Notes: generated by a model from the letters alone, not told the origin. A DNA stretch of 64,000 bases from Hysterangium stoloniferum (GCA_015178975.1 WHVD01000025.1:805655-869654); one strand, 5' to 3'. Positions 46,565-57,790 are shown, numbered from the stretch's first letter. Made by a program: numbers and translations.

Positions 46565-47394
46565 TGTTAGGATACACACACAGGCCGGGTTTCCGGAGAA
46601 ACCCGCGGGATATCCGGTAGGACTTGGCTTGAGCTTATAGGCTGCGCCCTCGCTAGATCATGTTGTCCAATTTCAAATGGACGGACAGGGATCCCGGGGA
46701 GTCCGGGCGGGGTTCGTACGTCGTAGGTTGTAAGTCAGGGGTTGTGGGTTGTAAGTCGAAGGTCGTGGGTTGTAAGTCGAGATAGTTGAGAGAGATAGAT
46801 GTGCTGGAGCCCGTGGGCTCCGACTAGTGCGAGCGATGTGAATCAAGTAAGGTTTTAGAGCAGAAAATGTTATTGGATTACTGGGGGGAATCTAAGCTAA
46901 TTTTCTAACTGGATTGTATGTACAACATCTGCCAGTTTATATAGACCATGGAGTGAATGACATACCAAATCCAGTAATGGCGAAACGAAACTAACAAAAC
47001 ATGAAACGGGAATAGTAAACACCAAATTGGTGTTAGGAACGGAGCGGAGTCCGAATCGTGACAAAGCATAACCCATAACGGGAAATGGAGCGGGAGCGGA
47101 GTCCTAAATCGTGACAGGTCATTTGACTAAAATGGGAACGGGGCTCAATTAGAGTGGTGACGGGATTCTAAGCGGGATCCGGTGACTGATGCGTGGGACG
47201 AAGACGGACATAGACAGAGACGGAGTCCGGGGGAAGTCTGGTGACTGGTGTGTGTTGTATTGAGGTTGAACGTAACTAGTCTTGACGTGACGGAGTCTGG
47301 GTGGGAAATCCTATAAACAGACGATTGGTGCTTGGAGCGCATGGGGGCGTACGGGTTAGTGCCCAGAGTCTGGCGGGATTGTCCGGTCGTAACA
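46565..47394 (-). repeat. fam3 LTR (3' LTR of Gypsy-C)
   Basis: 830 bp. On the minus strand it starts TGTTACGACCGG and ends GTGTGTATCCTAACA. It contains imperfect 19-21-bp repeats of GTGGGTTGTAAGTCG near 46725-46790. Confidence 0.92.
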
Positions 47395-47397
47395 GTA

Positions 47398-47407
47398 TCC
47401 TCCCTTT
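47398..47407 (-). promoter_or_regulatory. Polypurine tract of Gypsy-C
   Basis: AAAGGGAGGA on the minus strand, three bases before the 3' LTR; the expected plus-strand primer site. Confidence 0.6.
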
Positions 47408-47604
47408 ATGCCGAAGCCCCAAAGAGGCTCTAGACCTAGATAAGGTTCTTGTCGGCTACACGCATGTGTCAAAAGTCATGTCGGTTACATGTATGTGTCA
47501 AAGAGTCATGTGATCTGGAAGGTAAGGTTCAAATGCGACGAGCCTATATATAAATTTGAAAAAATACAAATTTCTTCTTCTTTATTACCCCCATCATTGA
47601 TAGC

Positions 47605-48604
47605 ATGGGACCAAAGCCCATGCTGCACAAGCCTACGCCAACCGCTGGGCCCTCCACACGCAGTGAGTATCAGGCACCACTCTCCACTGCCCAAATCTTG
47701 GCGGAGCGGGATGAGCAATGGTGACAGCGAGAAGAGGTGGAACGAGAAGCCCGGGAGGTTGAGGAGGCCCTGAATAGGGAATACCAGGCAGCCATGGCTG
47801 CAGAGGAAGAGGCTGTGAGGCAGAAGCAGAGGGAGGAGGAGGAGGCTGCGCGAGTGGCCACGGAGAAGGCCAGGGTAGTGGCAGAGAAAGCCCAGGTGGC
47901 TGTGGAGAGAGTCGCAGTAGTTGCAGGGAAGGTAAGTCCCATAGTTTCAACTTGTCGCTTTTTTTTGACTTGGCATTTTCAGCGCAAGGTGGCGGAAGTC
48001 AAGTTGGAGTCCGAGGGGGAGCCAGAGAGCCCAACAAGGTGAGTCTCGGGTCCGTGGGTATACTGTGGAGCTAACCGTATCAACAGAAAGCAAGGAAGGC
48101 GGCGCCAGTCCGCCTACCGACTCGGAACGACCCGCAGTGTTCTGGTTGTAATGACTGGAACACTGAGTGCAATTGGAAGTCCAGCCGGGCCTGGGGTGTT
48201 ATCAGTGCGTGCACCTCAAGGTGAGGTGCTCGCTTGTTCACGAGCAGGCCACGGGGTCGGGTTCACGGGAGAATAGCGGGTCGGATGGGTACCCCAGTTT
48301 GGAAGAAGCCTTGGGACAGATTGCCGAGGGCATTGAAGCCCAGAACGAGTTGCTCCGGAAGAGCAACAAAGTCAGCATCATTATGGCGAATGATCTCCGT
48401 GCAATCCGTGGGGACCACTTCAAGTTCCTGATGGAGTATGCCAGCTTTGTATATGACAAGCTGGAGGACGGGAGTTCCAAGGAGGCCGGGTCAGATGAGG
48501 AGGAGGTGCCTGTGGAGATCGCGGAGCTACCCGAGGAGATGAATGAGGTGGGAAAAGCTGAGGTGGAAAAGAGGCAGGGAAAAAAGATAGCCCCATCAAT
48601 GTAG
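47605..48604 (+). pseudogene. Gypsy-C antisense accessory ORF (coiled coil + Zn2Cys6-like), lightly damaged
   Basis: Strand opposite to gag-pol, tail-to-tail with pol. ATG 47605 opens MGPKPMLHKPTPTAGPSTRS. A TGA at 47722-47724 interrupts a long charged Ala/Glu/Arg coiled coil (EREAREVEEALNREYQAAMA onward). Two small introns fit GT-AG (47932-47982 and 48039-48086). A cysteine cluster follows, CSGCNDWNTEC then CYQCVHLKVRC about nine residues later, that is C-x2-C-x6-C-x9-C-x2-C-x6-C. Frame changes occur just before it and within its linker. A helical tail (LEEALGQIAEGIEAQNELLR) and an acidic end stop at 48604. Gypsy-A carries a relative at the same location. The spacing fits the fungal Zn(II)2Cys6 cluster, so DNA binding in the nucleus is the natural guess. 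The 3' LTR lies 210 bases upstream and may supply the promoter. Confidence 0.65.
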
Positions 48605-48814
48605 ATGAAGAATAGAAGTAAAAACTTAATAATAATTTGAACATAAAGTAAAGCGTGAAAAACATAAAAAATAAAAGTCAAAGCCAAAGTCCACGGAGAG
48701 TCCGCTTAAAGACTTGACAAGACATGTCAGAACCTGTAAAAGCAAAGAGAGACATAGGGTGACAGGGAATAATGAAAATGAGTCCAAACGTAACACGGGG
48801 TCAGCGGAGTGCGG

Positions 48815-51800
48815 TTAGAGAGAAGATAATGGTCCAGGTTTGAGTGGGTAAGCTGTATGAAAGTCAGTAACGATTTCCATGGCATTACCGAGTTCCGTGG
48901 CCAAAATCCATGAGTTCTCTTCAATGGTGCCCTCGTAACCCGCCCACTTGACCAAGTAAAGCAGTTTACAAGTGCGTTGACGCTTATCAATTTTTGAATC
49001 TAAAATCTGTGAGATTTCAAACTTGGGTTCTCCGTCAATAACGACAGGAGGATGCGGAGATTGCACGCGATCCGGGATAGTGTTAGCAGTACAAGGTCCT
49101 AACATAGAAACATGAAATACCGGGTGTACCGCGCACATGCTATCCGGAAGCTGTAGAGTCCAAGAAACTGAACCTACTTGTGCGATAATTTCAAACGGGC
49201 CTAAATATTTTTCAGCAAGCTTCTTTGATGGACGGGTAGTCCGGAAGAATTGAGCTTTGACATAAACACGGTCGCCAATCTTGAAGTTGGGTGGTGGGAT
49301 CTGGTGTTTGTCCGCTGAATGTTGGTATTGCTCTTGGGCAGACAATATTGCAGTCCGGAGTTCCTCGTGGAGCTCGTGGAGGTCCATGGTGAACTCTTGA
49401 GCGCGAACAGAGGCGAGATTTCGTTCTGGATGTACTGTAATATTTGGATTATATCCTTTATTTGCAAAGAATGGGGAAATGCCAGTAGTGGCCGAAGGTG
49501 CATTGTTGTAAGCAAACTCTGCAAGTGGTAACAAGGTCTTCCAATTGTCCTTTTGGTAGTTGCAATATACGCGGAGGTATTGTTCCAATGTCTGGTTGAC
49601 GCGTTCGCTTTGTCTGTCACCTTCCGGATGATGTCCGGACGTGAAATGTAATGTCATGTCCAAGGATTTTCCGAGGGATCTAAAGAAGTGAGACACGAAC
49701 TCTGATCCTTGATCGGAAGTCACATGGGACGGAACTCTGTGCTTGGAAAATACATGGATAATAAAAGGTTCCGCTAGCTGCACGGACGTAATTGTATCAT
49801 AAGTAGGGATGAATATACCTTGTTTTGAGAATCTGTCAACAACGACTAGAATAGCAGAAAAGCCTTCGGAATCCGGTAGGTGTTCAATGAAATCCATAGA
49901 TATAGAATTCCACAGGTGTTCCAGTACCGGGAGTTGTTTCAAAAGGCCGTATGGCTTGTGTCGCTGAGATTTCGAGTGGGGACAAGTAGTGCAAGATTTA
50001 CAATAGTGCTTAACGAATCCACGGAGTCTGGGCCAAGTGTATTCTCTTCTTATTAATGATAGAGTTTTGTTGTACCCGAAATGTCCTGAGGGTGGATGAT
50101 CATGTTTGTATTGAAGGATCCTGAGGTGGAGGCTGTCGGAGTCCGGTACATAGATGCGATCGTCAAGCCTAATGAAACCATGTTGATCAAGAGACCACCG
50201 AGGTTGATCGGGGTCCACGGGATTGTCCAGATGAGCTTTAGTAACTGGGTCTAGCGGAATTGCCGATAGAATATCTTGATGTAACTTCTCGATATCCATA
50301 ATGGTAATTCCATGGACAATGGGATTGACGAGGAAAGTTGCGCGGACCGATGCGGTAAGCTGTTGATTCGTGAAAATAGGTTTCAGGGTGTGCAGATTTA
50401 CCGTTGCATAGTCGTTGCTCCCCTCTTTAGGATAGACGTCCCATTGTCTAGTTAAAGCGTCGGGTTTGCCGCTGAGACGGTCGGGTCGAAAGCGGATAAT
50501 CATGTTGAAAGCAGATAGATATTCAGACCAGCGGGCCTGCCGGTGGGTCAAAAGTTTTGTGGTAGAAAAGTATTCCAGGTTTTTGTGATCTGTTACAACG
50601 TCAATAGGAGCTCCTGAACCTTCCAAATAGTGTCGCCATGCTTTGAAAGCTGAGAATATTGCCAGAAGTTCTTTATCATGAATGTCGTAGTTGAGCTCTG
50701 CTCCGGTAAAAGTCCGGGACAGAAAAGCCACGGGGTGGACTTCTCTGTCGGAGTCCTGGATAGACAGAATGGCTCCAAGTGCATAATCCAAGGCATCCAT
50801 TTCAACAATGAGCGGGAAGTCCGGTTTCCAATGCAACAGAATAGGAGCTGTAGAAAAAGAATTTTTAAAAGATTGAAAGCTTTTTGACACTTATCATTAA
50901 AATTCCACGGAGTACCCTTACGTGTAAGATGGGTAAGGGGTACCGTGATGTTGGAATATCCATGGATAAAACATCTGTAAAAATTGGCAAAGCCGAGGAA
51001 GGATTGTATATCTTTAACTTTTCGGGGTTCGGGCCAATCTTTGATGACTTGTACTTTAGTTTCATCCATTCGGAGTCCATCAGGTCCTATCATGACACCT
51101 AGGTATTCCACAGAGTCCATGTCAAAAGTACATTTTTTACCATTTGCGAATAAACCATGTTGTCTGAGCCTCTGGAGAACTTCACGGACTTGTTTGTCGT
51201 GTTCCGCAGGATTCTCGGAGTAGATAAGAATGTCATCCAAGTAAACAATGACGCATACATCGAGCATGTCGGAGAAAATGTCGTTGATAAAATGCTGAAA
51301 AACAGATGGAGCATTGGTGAGTCCAAAGGGGATCACCAACCACTCAAAGGCCCCATAATGGGTTCTAAAAGTGGTTTCCCATTCATTGCCCGCGGCGATC
51401 CAGACCAAATGATAGGCATGCTTGAGATCTATTTTGGTGTAAATCTGGGCATTCCACGGAGCATCGAGCAGATCAGATATAAGTGGGAGTGGATATTTAT
51501 CCTTTTTGGTGACAGCATTGAGTCCTCTAAAATCAACACAAAGTCGAAGGGATCCATCATTTTTTCTGACAAACAGAACAGGTGCTCCAAAAGGAGACTT
51601 TGAGGGTCGGATAAAACCTATGGACAAATGTTCATACAGGAAATCACGGATTGCGGATAGTTCCATGGACGAAAGCGGGTAAATATGTCCTAGGGGTGGC
51701 TGGGCGCCATCTTCAAGATCGATTTTTAAGTCGTATTCTCTGTGAGGCGGAAGCCGGTCAGCTTTTCGCTTGCTAAAAACATCCGTGAAGTCATGATATT

Positions 51801-52530
51801 TCTCCGGGACACCTTCTAGGTCAGCGGCTTGCTCAGATTCAGATACTGGGGTTGAAAAACATCCAGTTGCTTCATCAATTTTTAAGTTGATAGTGAACAC
51901 CTGGGACCCATCCATTTTTGAAGCCCTAATAAAAGCTGCAGCATTAATCAGAGAAATGGACGGAGGTGCCGTGGGTTCTGGGGAAGCCATTGGTGCCGTA
52001 GGGATCACAGGAGTCCTCGAGACTGTAGGTGCCGGGAAGGCCATGGGTGCCGTGGAGGCCGGGTCGGGCACAGTTTCCTCGGCCACCATGGGAGTCTGGA
52101 ATGTTATACTGTTAGCTATCCAGTCAATCAATGGATTGTAGCGGGTAAGCCAGTTATGTCCTAGGACCACCGAGCAACTTGAGTCTAACTGGGTCACATA
52201 GAAAGTGACCAATTGAGATGTTCCACAAGGGAAATTGATGGGTAAATCACAAGCTTGGGTAACAACCGAATTACTTGTGCCATCGAAGAGGCGGAGTGCG
52301 ACGGGATTTATCGAATAAGTTGACAAAGAATTTTTTTGTGTGAATTTTGTATCTAAAAAACAATGAGTTGAGCTGGAATCTATGAGAGCTGAAAAAACGA
52401 ATTTTGGAATCATATTAGACATAAGTTTAATGAAAAATGAATCAGAATGTGAAAGAGCGGATGCGTTGAGGCGAGTGAACTCTTGAATGTGTGGAGAGGC
52501 AACGCAACCCCTAACCCGCACGGAGTCCAT
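48815..52530 (-). pseudogene. Gypsy-C pol (protease, RT, RNase H, integrase, chromodomain), one frameshift
   Basis: Two open pieces, 52530-50593 and 50890-48815, continue one another; a single missing base at about 50880 (after CQKAF) breaks pol. In order: protease near 52390 (ALIDSSSTHCFLD, where DSG would be usual), RT with YLDDILIYS near 51240, RNase H (DALDYALGAIL) near 50800, and the integrase zinc region (H...H...CKSCTTC) near 50000. The DDE core follows, with MDFIEHLPDSEGF, SDQGSEF and SERVNQTLE (49880-49590). A chromodomain (LLYLVKWAGYEGTIEENSW) near 48930 and a stop at 48815 end it. Pol lies in the -1 frame after gag. Apart from the one frameshift it looks recently active. Confidence 0.92.
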
Positions 52531-52538
52531 GGGGTTGC

Positions 52539-53831
52539 TTACTCTTTTTTCGAGTCAGAAGCCAGTTTGTCCTTTGACAGGGTTTCCATGGAGGCCTTGG
52601 CTGTTCGACCCTTTGAAGAGTTTGCTTTTGCCAGCGGACATTCCAGGACTCGATGACTGGGTTTCCCGCACAAGAGACAGAGGTTGTTGTCCATACGACG
52701 TTGTCTTTCTTGTGGAGTCAATTTGCCATCGGGTCCGAGTTTGCCTGAGAGGTCGGGTTTTCCGGCTTGCTTGCCGGACTGTTGACCCTTGTTGTTGTCC
52801 TTATTGTCCTTATTGTTGTTGTTGTTTGAAGACTTTTTATCGTTCTTCTTGTCGGATTGGGTGGAGTTCTGGTTGCTGGTTGATGAATTATTGTTATTGT
52901 TTTTATTGTCCTTGGACCTGTTTACTTTGTCCGTGGAGGTCTCGCAGGCAACTTCTGCGCGACGTTCCCAATAACGTGCGTCTGCATTTTGAGCTTTGAG
53001 GTGCATACGGGACAGGGTTTTTGGCTTGCCATCTTCTCCTTTTGAGACTTCGCCTTTAAGGCGGGACGGCAGACCGGCGTAGAATTGGTGGCGGAGAGCG
53101 GGATCGCCCCACTGACAACGAGCTGCAAGATTATTGAATTGGACGATGTAGTCCACAATGCACTGCGTGTCCTTCATACGAAGATTTGTGAGACTATTCT
53201 CGGCTTCTCCTGTCAGGTCATATGGGCTGAAGTTCGTTTCAAGCTCCTCAACAAAAGCCTCCCAATTTTCAAGCCAGAGCAGCTCTTCCTCGGAAATCCC
53301 GCTAAAAGCCGGTTCGAACCATTTCAACACAGATCCCGACAGATATGAAAGTGCATAGTTGACTTTTCGGGAGTCCGTGGAGAATGCAGCAGCACGATCA
53401 CGGAAGTTGAAGCGACATTGCAGGAGGAAAGTAGAGAGTTTGTTTGGGTTGGAACCCGTGAAGGGTTCCGGAGCATTGACTTTTGACCGTGGAGGTTCTT
53501 GTTCCTTTTTCTTTCGTTCTTCGAGCAGGTGCGTCATAAATTTATCTATAGTGCCTGCTAAAAATTCAGAAGTAGGATCCCCCAAGTGTGGTCGTTGAAC
53601 AGGCGGAGGATTTTCAAGAGGGATTTCGACACCTTTGCCCTTGTCGGGGGCCATGGAATCATCCTTGTGCTCGGATTCATCCTGGTTTTCCGGGACTTCT
53701 TCGATACGGGCTTCTTCCATGGTTTCCAACTGGTTCGCAAGTGTCTGACTGGTATACAGAGTTAACGGGGAATGAAGAGTCGACGGTCCAGATAATGATG
53801 ACTGTGCACGTGTACTTCTTCTTGGTGGCAT
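52539..53831 (-). CDS. Gypsy-C Gag, intact
   Basis: 430 aa from ATG 53831 (MPPRRSTRAQ). It forms the retrotransposon particle and binds the RNA. It has an acidic N-terminal region, a capsid-like part (PEPFTGSNPNKLSTFLLQCR, FRDRAAAFSTDSRKVNYALS, then NWEAFVEELETNFSPYD), an Asn/Lys/Ser low-complexity linker and a CCHC zinc knuckle (CLLCGKPSHRVLEC). It ends DSKKE two codons after an A6 run. Gypsy-B gag matches it throughout. The leader upstream is interrupted by the solo LTR-D, only 20 bases before the ATG, so expression from the 5' LTR is probably impaired. Confidence 0.92.
   Translation of the reverse strand: MPPRRSTRAQSSLSGPSTLHSPLTLYTSQTLANQLETMEEARIEEVPENQDESEHKDDSMAPDKGKGVEIPLENPPPVQRPHLGDPTSEFLAGTIDKFMTHLLEERKKKEQEPPRSKVNAPEPFTGSNPNKLSTFLLQCRFNFRDRAAAFSTDSRKVNYALSYLSGSVLKWFEPAFSGISEEELLWLENWEAFVEELETNFSPYDLTGEAENSLTNLRMKDTQCIVDYIVQFNNLAARCQWGDPALRHQFYAGLPSRLKGEVSKGEDGKPKTLSRMHLKAQNADARYWERRAEVACETSTDKVNRSKDNKNNNNNSSTSNQNSTQSDKKNDKKSSNNNNNKDNKDNNKGQQSGKQAGKPDLSGKLGPDGKLTPQERQRRMDNNLCLLCGKPSHRVLECPLAKANSSKGRTAKASMETLSKDKLASDSKKE
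52545..52551 (-). promoter_or_regulatory. Candidate -1 ribosomal frameshift site in Gypsy-C
   Basis: Gag frame reads TCG AAA AAA GAG TAA. A -1 slip on G AAA AAA leads straight into the open pol frame. Gypsy-B has A AAA AAA at the same place. Confidence 0.45.
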
Positions 53832-54438
53832 AATGAAAACAATCTGCTAGTGTGATGTATTAGCCTTATTTTAATACTATTTTCCGAAAAAGGAGTCCAA
53901 TGCTCTATCAAAATGTGCAAATACTCAATTCACTGCAAGGTAAAATAATTTAAGTATTTGATATTAATCAGTGGCAGCCTAAATAGACTTAGAACCCCTG
54001 AAGTCAAGAGTTTACTTGAATATATGCACCCTACTTCGCAAAGAAGGTTTTGAGAGCTGCTTGTGCAAGCTTGTTCTTTTTCTGTAAAAACACTACTAAA
54101 ATATGAATAACAATTCACTGATTCCGAAACTAGATTCGACTTCGATTCTAGCTAGTTTATATATATTTTATACTATTTATCAAACAGTAAAAATATTTAT
54201 AAACAGGTCAAAAGATTAGATATAGAATAAAACGCTATTTGGCTAATATATGCTTTATTTACACTAACCTACAGGGTCTACTGTGATACTAACTTATCAG
54301 GATCTTAATGTAGTCTTAAGGATTCTGCAAGAATATTCTCAGTATTTATTTATGCCAAAAACCGGGTAGAAATTAGAATATATGTATTTCTAATCTCAAT
54401 ATAACCTAAAATATTTATTACTTTAACTGATAACCAAC

Positions 54439-54672
54439 AACTCAACTAGAGGTGGATTAGTAATAAAGGATAGCCAGCTACTCAACTAAGAGGTGGCAAA
54501 AGAGGAACAAGTTGTTTGTCAGAAGCTCAACTAGAGGTGACAAGGGGGTAGGATTATTACCAGAAGCTCAACTAGAGGTGGCAAAGGGATCCTGAGATAG
54601 CTTAGGTCAGCAGCTCAACTAGAGGTGACTAAGTGTTTGTATATATTTATCCAACAGCCCAACTAGGGGTGG
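54439..54672. repeat. Regularly spaced 16-bp motif array in LTR-D (solo copy)
   Basis: Six copies of AGCTCAACTAGAGGTG-like sequence start near 54439, 54481, 54524, 54565, 54612 and 54657, a period of 40-47 bases. The spacers differ from each other. Confidence 0.85.
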
Positions 54673-54989
54673 AATATTACTGCTGATGCAGTGGCACACT
54701 GATGTGGTGTAGTAAATGGGTTAAAATGAGTTATATTTCAGTGGTGGAGCAGAGCTCCTTATATACAGTAAAATCTTAGACATGGGAGAATGTTCTAGCT
54801 ACTTGTTTTACCTATTTTTAGCTATTTTACCTGGAATCTGCTGGAATATTCCAGGAGTTTCTGCTACTTTCCATTGTAGCATATATGCTGATGTAATGTT
54901 CTCGCGCGTCGCGAAGTTGCTGATTTCGTGCGCGCGCTGATTACATAATTTTCCCGCGCGTGTCGCGTTTGTGACAAGTCGTCGCATTT

Positions 54990-55132
54990 TGTGACGACGG
55001 TCACTTGTTGTGACGACAGTCACTGTTGTGACGAATGTCACCGTTGTGACGAATGTCACCGTTGTGACGAATGTCACCGTTGTGACGAATGTCACCGTTG
55101 TGACGAATGTCACCTTTTGTGACGAATATTCC
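54990..55132. repeat. 18-bp palindromic minisatellite, short array
   Basis: About seven units of CGTTGTGACGAATGTCAC and its GACAG variant. Each unit contains the inverted pair GTGAC/GTCAC. Confidence 0.95.
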
Positions 55133-55386
55133 CGCGCGTTGTGCAATAAGCGCCAAAAGGCCGACTTCGAAGATTTTTAGTTAAAAAAGAATAAACAGTA
55201 GAATTTCGATAGTTCTCCCAAATTAAATCATAAAAATATGAAATAAATTGTAAAAATCAGGTTAAATTCAGGAGAATATTGTACAATAATTTCGTCGCAA
55301 TATAAGTACATTTGAACTTGTTTTTATCAATTTGTTTAGGGGGAGATTGGTTAAAAATCGGAAAAACCTAAAAATACATAACAGCT

Positions 55387-55397
55387 AGTCAGAAAAT
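55387..55397 (-). promoter_or_regulatory. Self-complementary primer-binding site of Gypsy-C
   Basis: Two bases inside the 5' LTR the transcript reads ATTTTCTGACT. This is the exact complement of AGTCAGAAAAT in the same LTR (plus strand ATTTTCTGACT at 55755-55765). Same geometry as in Gypsy-B. Confidence 0.65.
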
Positions 55398-55399
55398 AC

Positions 55400-56076
55400 T
55401 GTTAGGATACACACACAGGCTGGGTTTCTGGAGAAACCCACGGGATATCCGGTAGGACTTGGCTTCAGCTTATAGGCTGCACCCTCGCTAGATTGTGTTG
55501 TCCAATTTCAAACGGCGGACAGGGATCCCGGGGAGTCCGGGTGGGGTTCGTGGGTCGTAGGTGGTAAGTCGGGGGTCGTGGGTTGTAAGTCTAAGGTCGT
55601 GGGTTGTAAGTCGAAGGTTGTGGGTTGTAAGTCGAGATAGTTGAGAGAGATAGATGCACCGGAGCCCGTGAGCTCCGACTAGTGCGAGCGATGTGAATCA
55701 AGTAAGGTTTTAGAGCGGAAAATGTTATTAGATAACTGGGGGGAATCTAAGCTAATTTTCTGACTGGATTGTATGTACAACATCTGCTAGTTTATATAGA
55801 CCATGGAATGAATGACATACCAAATCCAGTAATGGTGAAATGAAACTAACAAAACATGAAACGGGAATAGTAAACACCAAATTGGTGTTAGGAACAGAAC
55901 AGAATGGAGCGGAGTCCGAATCATGACAAAGCATAACCCATAATGGGAAACGGAGTGGGAGCGGAGTCCTAAATTGTGACAGGTCATTTGACTAAAATGG
56001 GAACGGGGCTCAATTAGAGTGGTGACGGGATTCTAAGCGGGATCCGGTGACTGATGCGTGGGATGAAGACGGACAT
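55400..56076 (-). repeat. fam3 LTR (5' LTR of Gypsy-C), interrupted by Gypsy-D
   Basis: 677 of about 830 bp are present and match 46565 onward. Gypsy-D is inserted after GACAT (56072-56076), the left copy of its target duplication. The remainder should follow Gypsy-D outside the window. Confidence 0.9.
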
Positions 56077-56662
56077 TGTGATGTATTAGCCTTATTTTAA
56101 TACTATTTTCCAAAAAAGGAGTCCAATGCTCTATCAAAATGTGCAAATACTCAATTCACTGCAAGGTAAAATAATTTAAGTATTTGATATTAATCAGTGG
56201 CAGCCTAAATAGACTTAGAACCCCTGAAGTCAAGAGTTTACTTGAATATATGCACCCTACTTCGCAAAGAAGGTTTTGAGAGCTGCTTGTGCAAGCTTGT
56301 TCTTTTTCTGTAAAAACACTACTAAAATATGAATAACAATTCACTGATTCCGAAACTAGATTCGCCTTCGATTCTAGCTAGTTTATATATATTTTATACT
56401 ATTTATCAAACAGTAAAAATATTAATAAACAGGTCAAAAGATTAGATATAGAATAAAACACTATTTGGCTAATATATGCTTTATTTACACTAACCTACAG
56501 GGTCTACTGTGATACTAACTTATCAGGATCTTAATGTAGTCTTAAGGATTCTGCAAGAATATTCTCAGTATTTGTTTATGCCAAAAACCGGGTAGAAATT
56601 AGAATATATGTATTTCTAATCTCAATATAACCTAAAATATTTATTACTTTAATTTATAGCCA

Positions 56663-56898
56663 ACAACTCAACTAGAGGTGGATTAGTAATAAAGGATAGC
56701 CAGCTACTCAACTAAGAGGTGGCAAAAAGAGAACAAGTTGTTTGTCAGAAGCTCAACTAGAGGTGACAAGGGGGTAGGATTATTACCAGAAGCTCAACTA
56801 GAGGTGGCAAAGGGATCCTGAGATAGCTTAGGTCAGCAGCTCAACTAGAGGTGACTAAGTGTTTGTATATATTTATCCAACAGCCCAACTAGGGGTGG
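56663..56898. repeat. Regularly spaced 16-bp motif array in LTR-D (3' LTR)
   Basis: The same six CTCAACTAGAGGTG-type motifs as at 54439-54672, with the same 40-47 base period. Confidence 0.85.
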
Positions 56899-57221
56899 AA
56901 TATAACTGCTGATGCAGTGGCACACTGATGTGGTGTAGTAAATGGGTTAAAAATAAGTTATATTTCAGTGGTGGAGCAGAGCTCCTTATATACAGTAAAA
57001 TCTGAGACATGGGAGAATGTTCTAGCTACTTGTTTTACCTATTTTTAGCTATTTTACCTGGAATCTGCTGGAATATTCCAGGAGTTTCTGCTACTTTCCA
57101 TTGTAGCATATATGCTGATGTAATGTTCTCGCGCGTCGCGAAGTTGCTGATTTCGTGCGCGCGCTGATTACATAATTTTCCCGCGCGTGTCGCGTTTGTG
57201 ACAAGTCGTCGCATTTTGTGA

Positions 57222-57790
57222 CGACGGTCACTTGTTGTGACGACAGTCACCGTTGTGACGACAGTCACCGTTGTGACGACAGTCACCGTTGTGACGACAG
57301 TCACCGTTGTGACGACAGTCACCGTTGTGACGACAGTCACTTGTTGTGACGACAGTCACCATTGTGACGAATGTCACCGTTGTGACGAATGTCACCGTTG
57401 TGACGAATGTCACCGTTGTGACGAATGTCACCGTTGTGACGAATGTCACCGTTGTGACGAATGTCACCGTTGTGACGAATGTCACCGTTGTGACGAATGT
57501 CACCGTTGTGACGAATGTCACCGTTGTGACGAATGTCACCGTTGTGACGAATGTCACCGTTGTGACGAATGTCACCGTTGTGACGAATGTCACCGTTGTG
57601 ACGAATGTCACCGTTGTGACGAATGTCACCGTTGTGACGAATGTCACCGTTGTGACGAATGTCACCGTTGTGACGAATGTCACCGTTGTGACGAATGTCA
57701 CCGTTGTGACGAATGTCACCGTTGTGACGAATGTCACCGTTGTGACGAATGTCACCGTTGTGACGAATGTCACCGTTGTGACGAATATTC
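57222..57790. repeat. 18-bp palindromic minisatellite, long array
   Basis: About 31 units. The first block is the GTGACGACAGTCAC type, then the GTGACGAATGTCAC type. Open frames on both strands reading Thr-Val-Thr-Phe-Val-Thr or Cys-His-Arg-Cys-Asp-Glu are by-products of the 18-base period. Confidence 0.95.

Larger units (their letters stand above)
53851..55383 (-). repeat. LTR-D solo LTR in the Gypsy-C leader
   Basis: 1,533 bp. On the plus strand it runs from TGTGATGTATTAGCC to AAATACATAACA. It is flanked by the exact duplication GCTAG (53846-53850 and 55384-55388). Nearly identical to 56077-58042 except for the size of the 18-bp array, so the insertion is young. Confidence 0.95.
46565..56076 (-). 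mobile_element. Gypsy-C, nearly complete chromodomain Ty3/gypsy element
   Basis: Minus-strand element: 5' LTR 56076-55400 (its far end cut off by Gypsy-D), primer site 55397-55387, gag 53831-52539, pol 52530-48815, plus-strand accessory ORF 47605-48604, purine tract and 3' LTR 47394-46565. A solo LTR-D (53851-55383) lies in the leader. Visible defects are one frameshift in pol near 50880 and small lesions in the accessory ORF. Confidence 0.93.

Noticed and set aside
54439..54672. CRISPR array
   Set aside because: Motifs are degenerate and only 14-16 bases, the spacers recur in the second LTR copy, no cas genes are near, and the genome is fungal.
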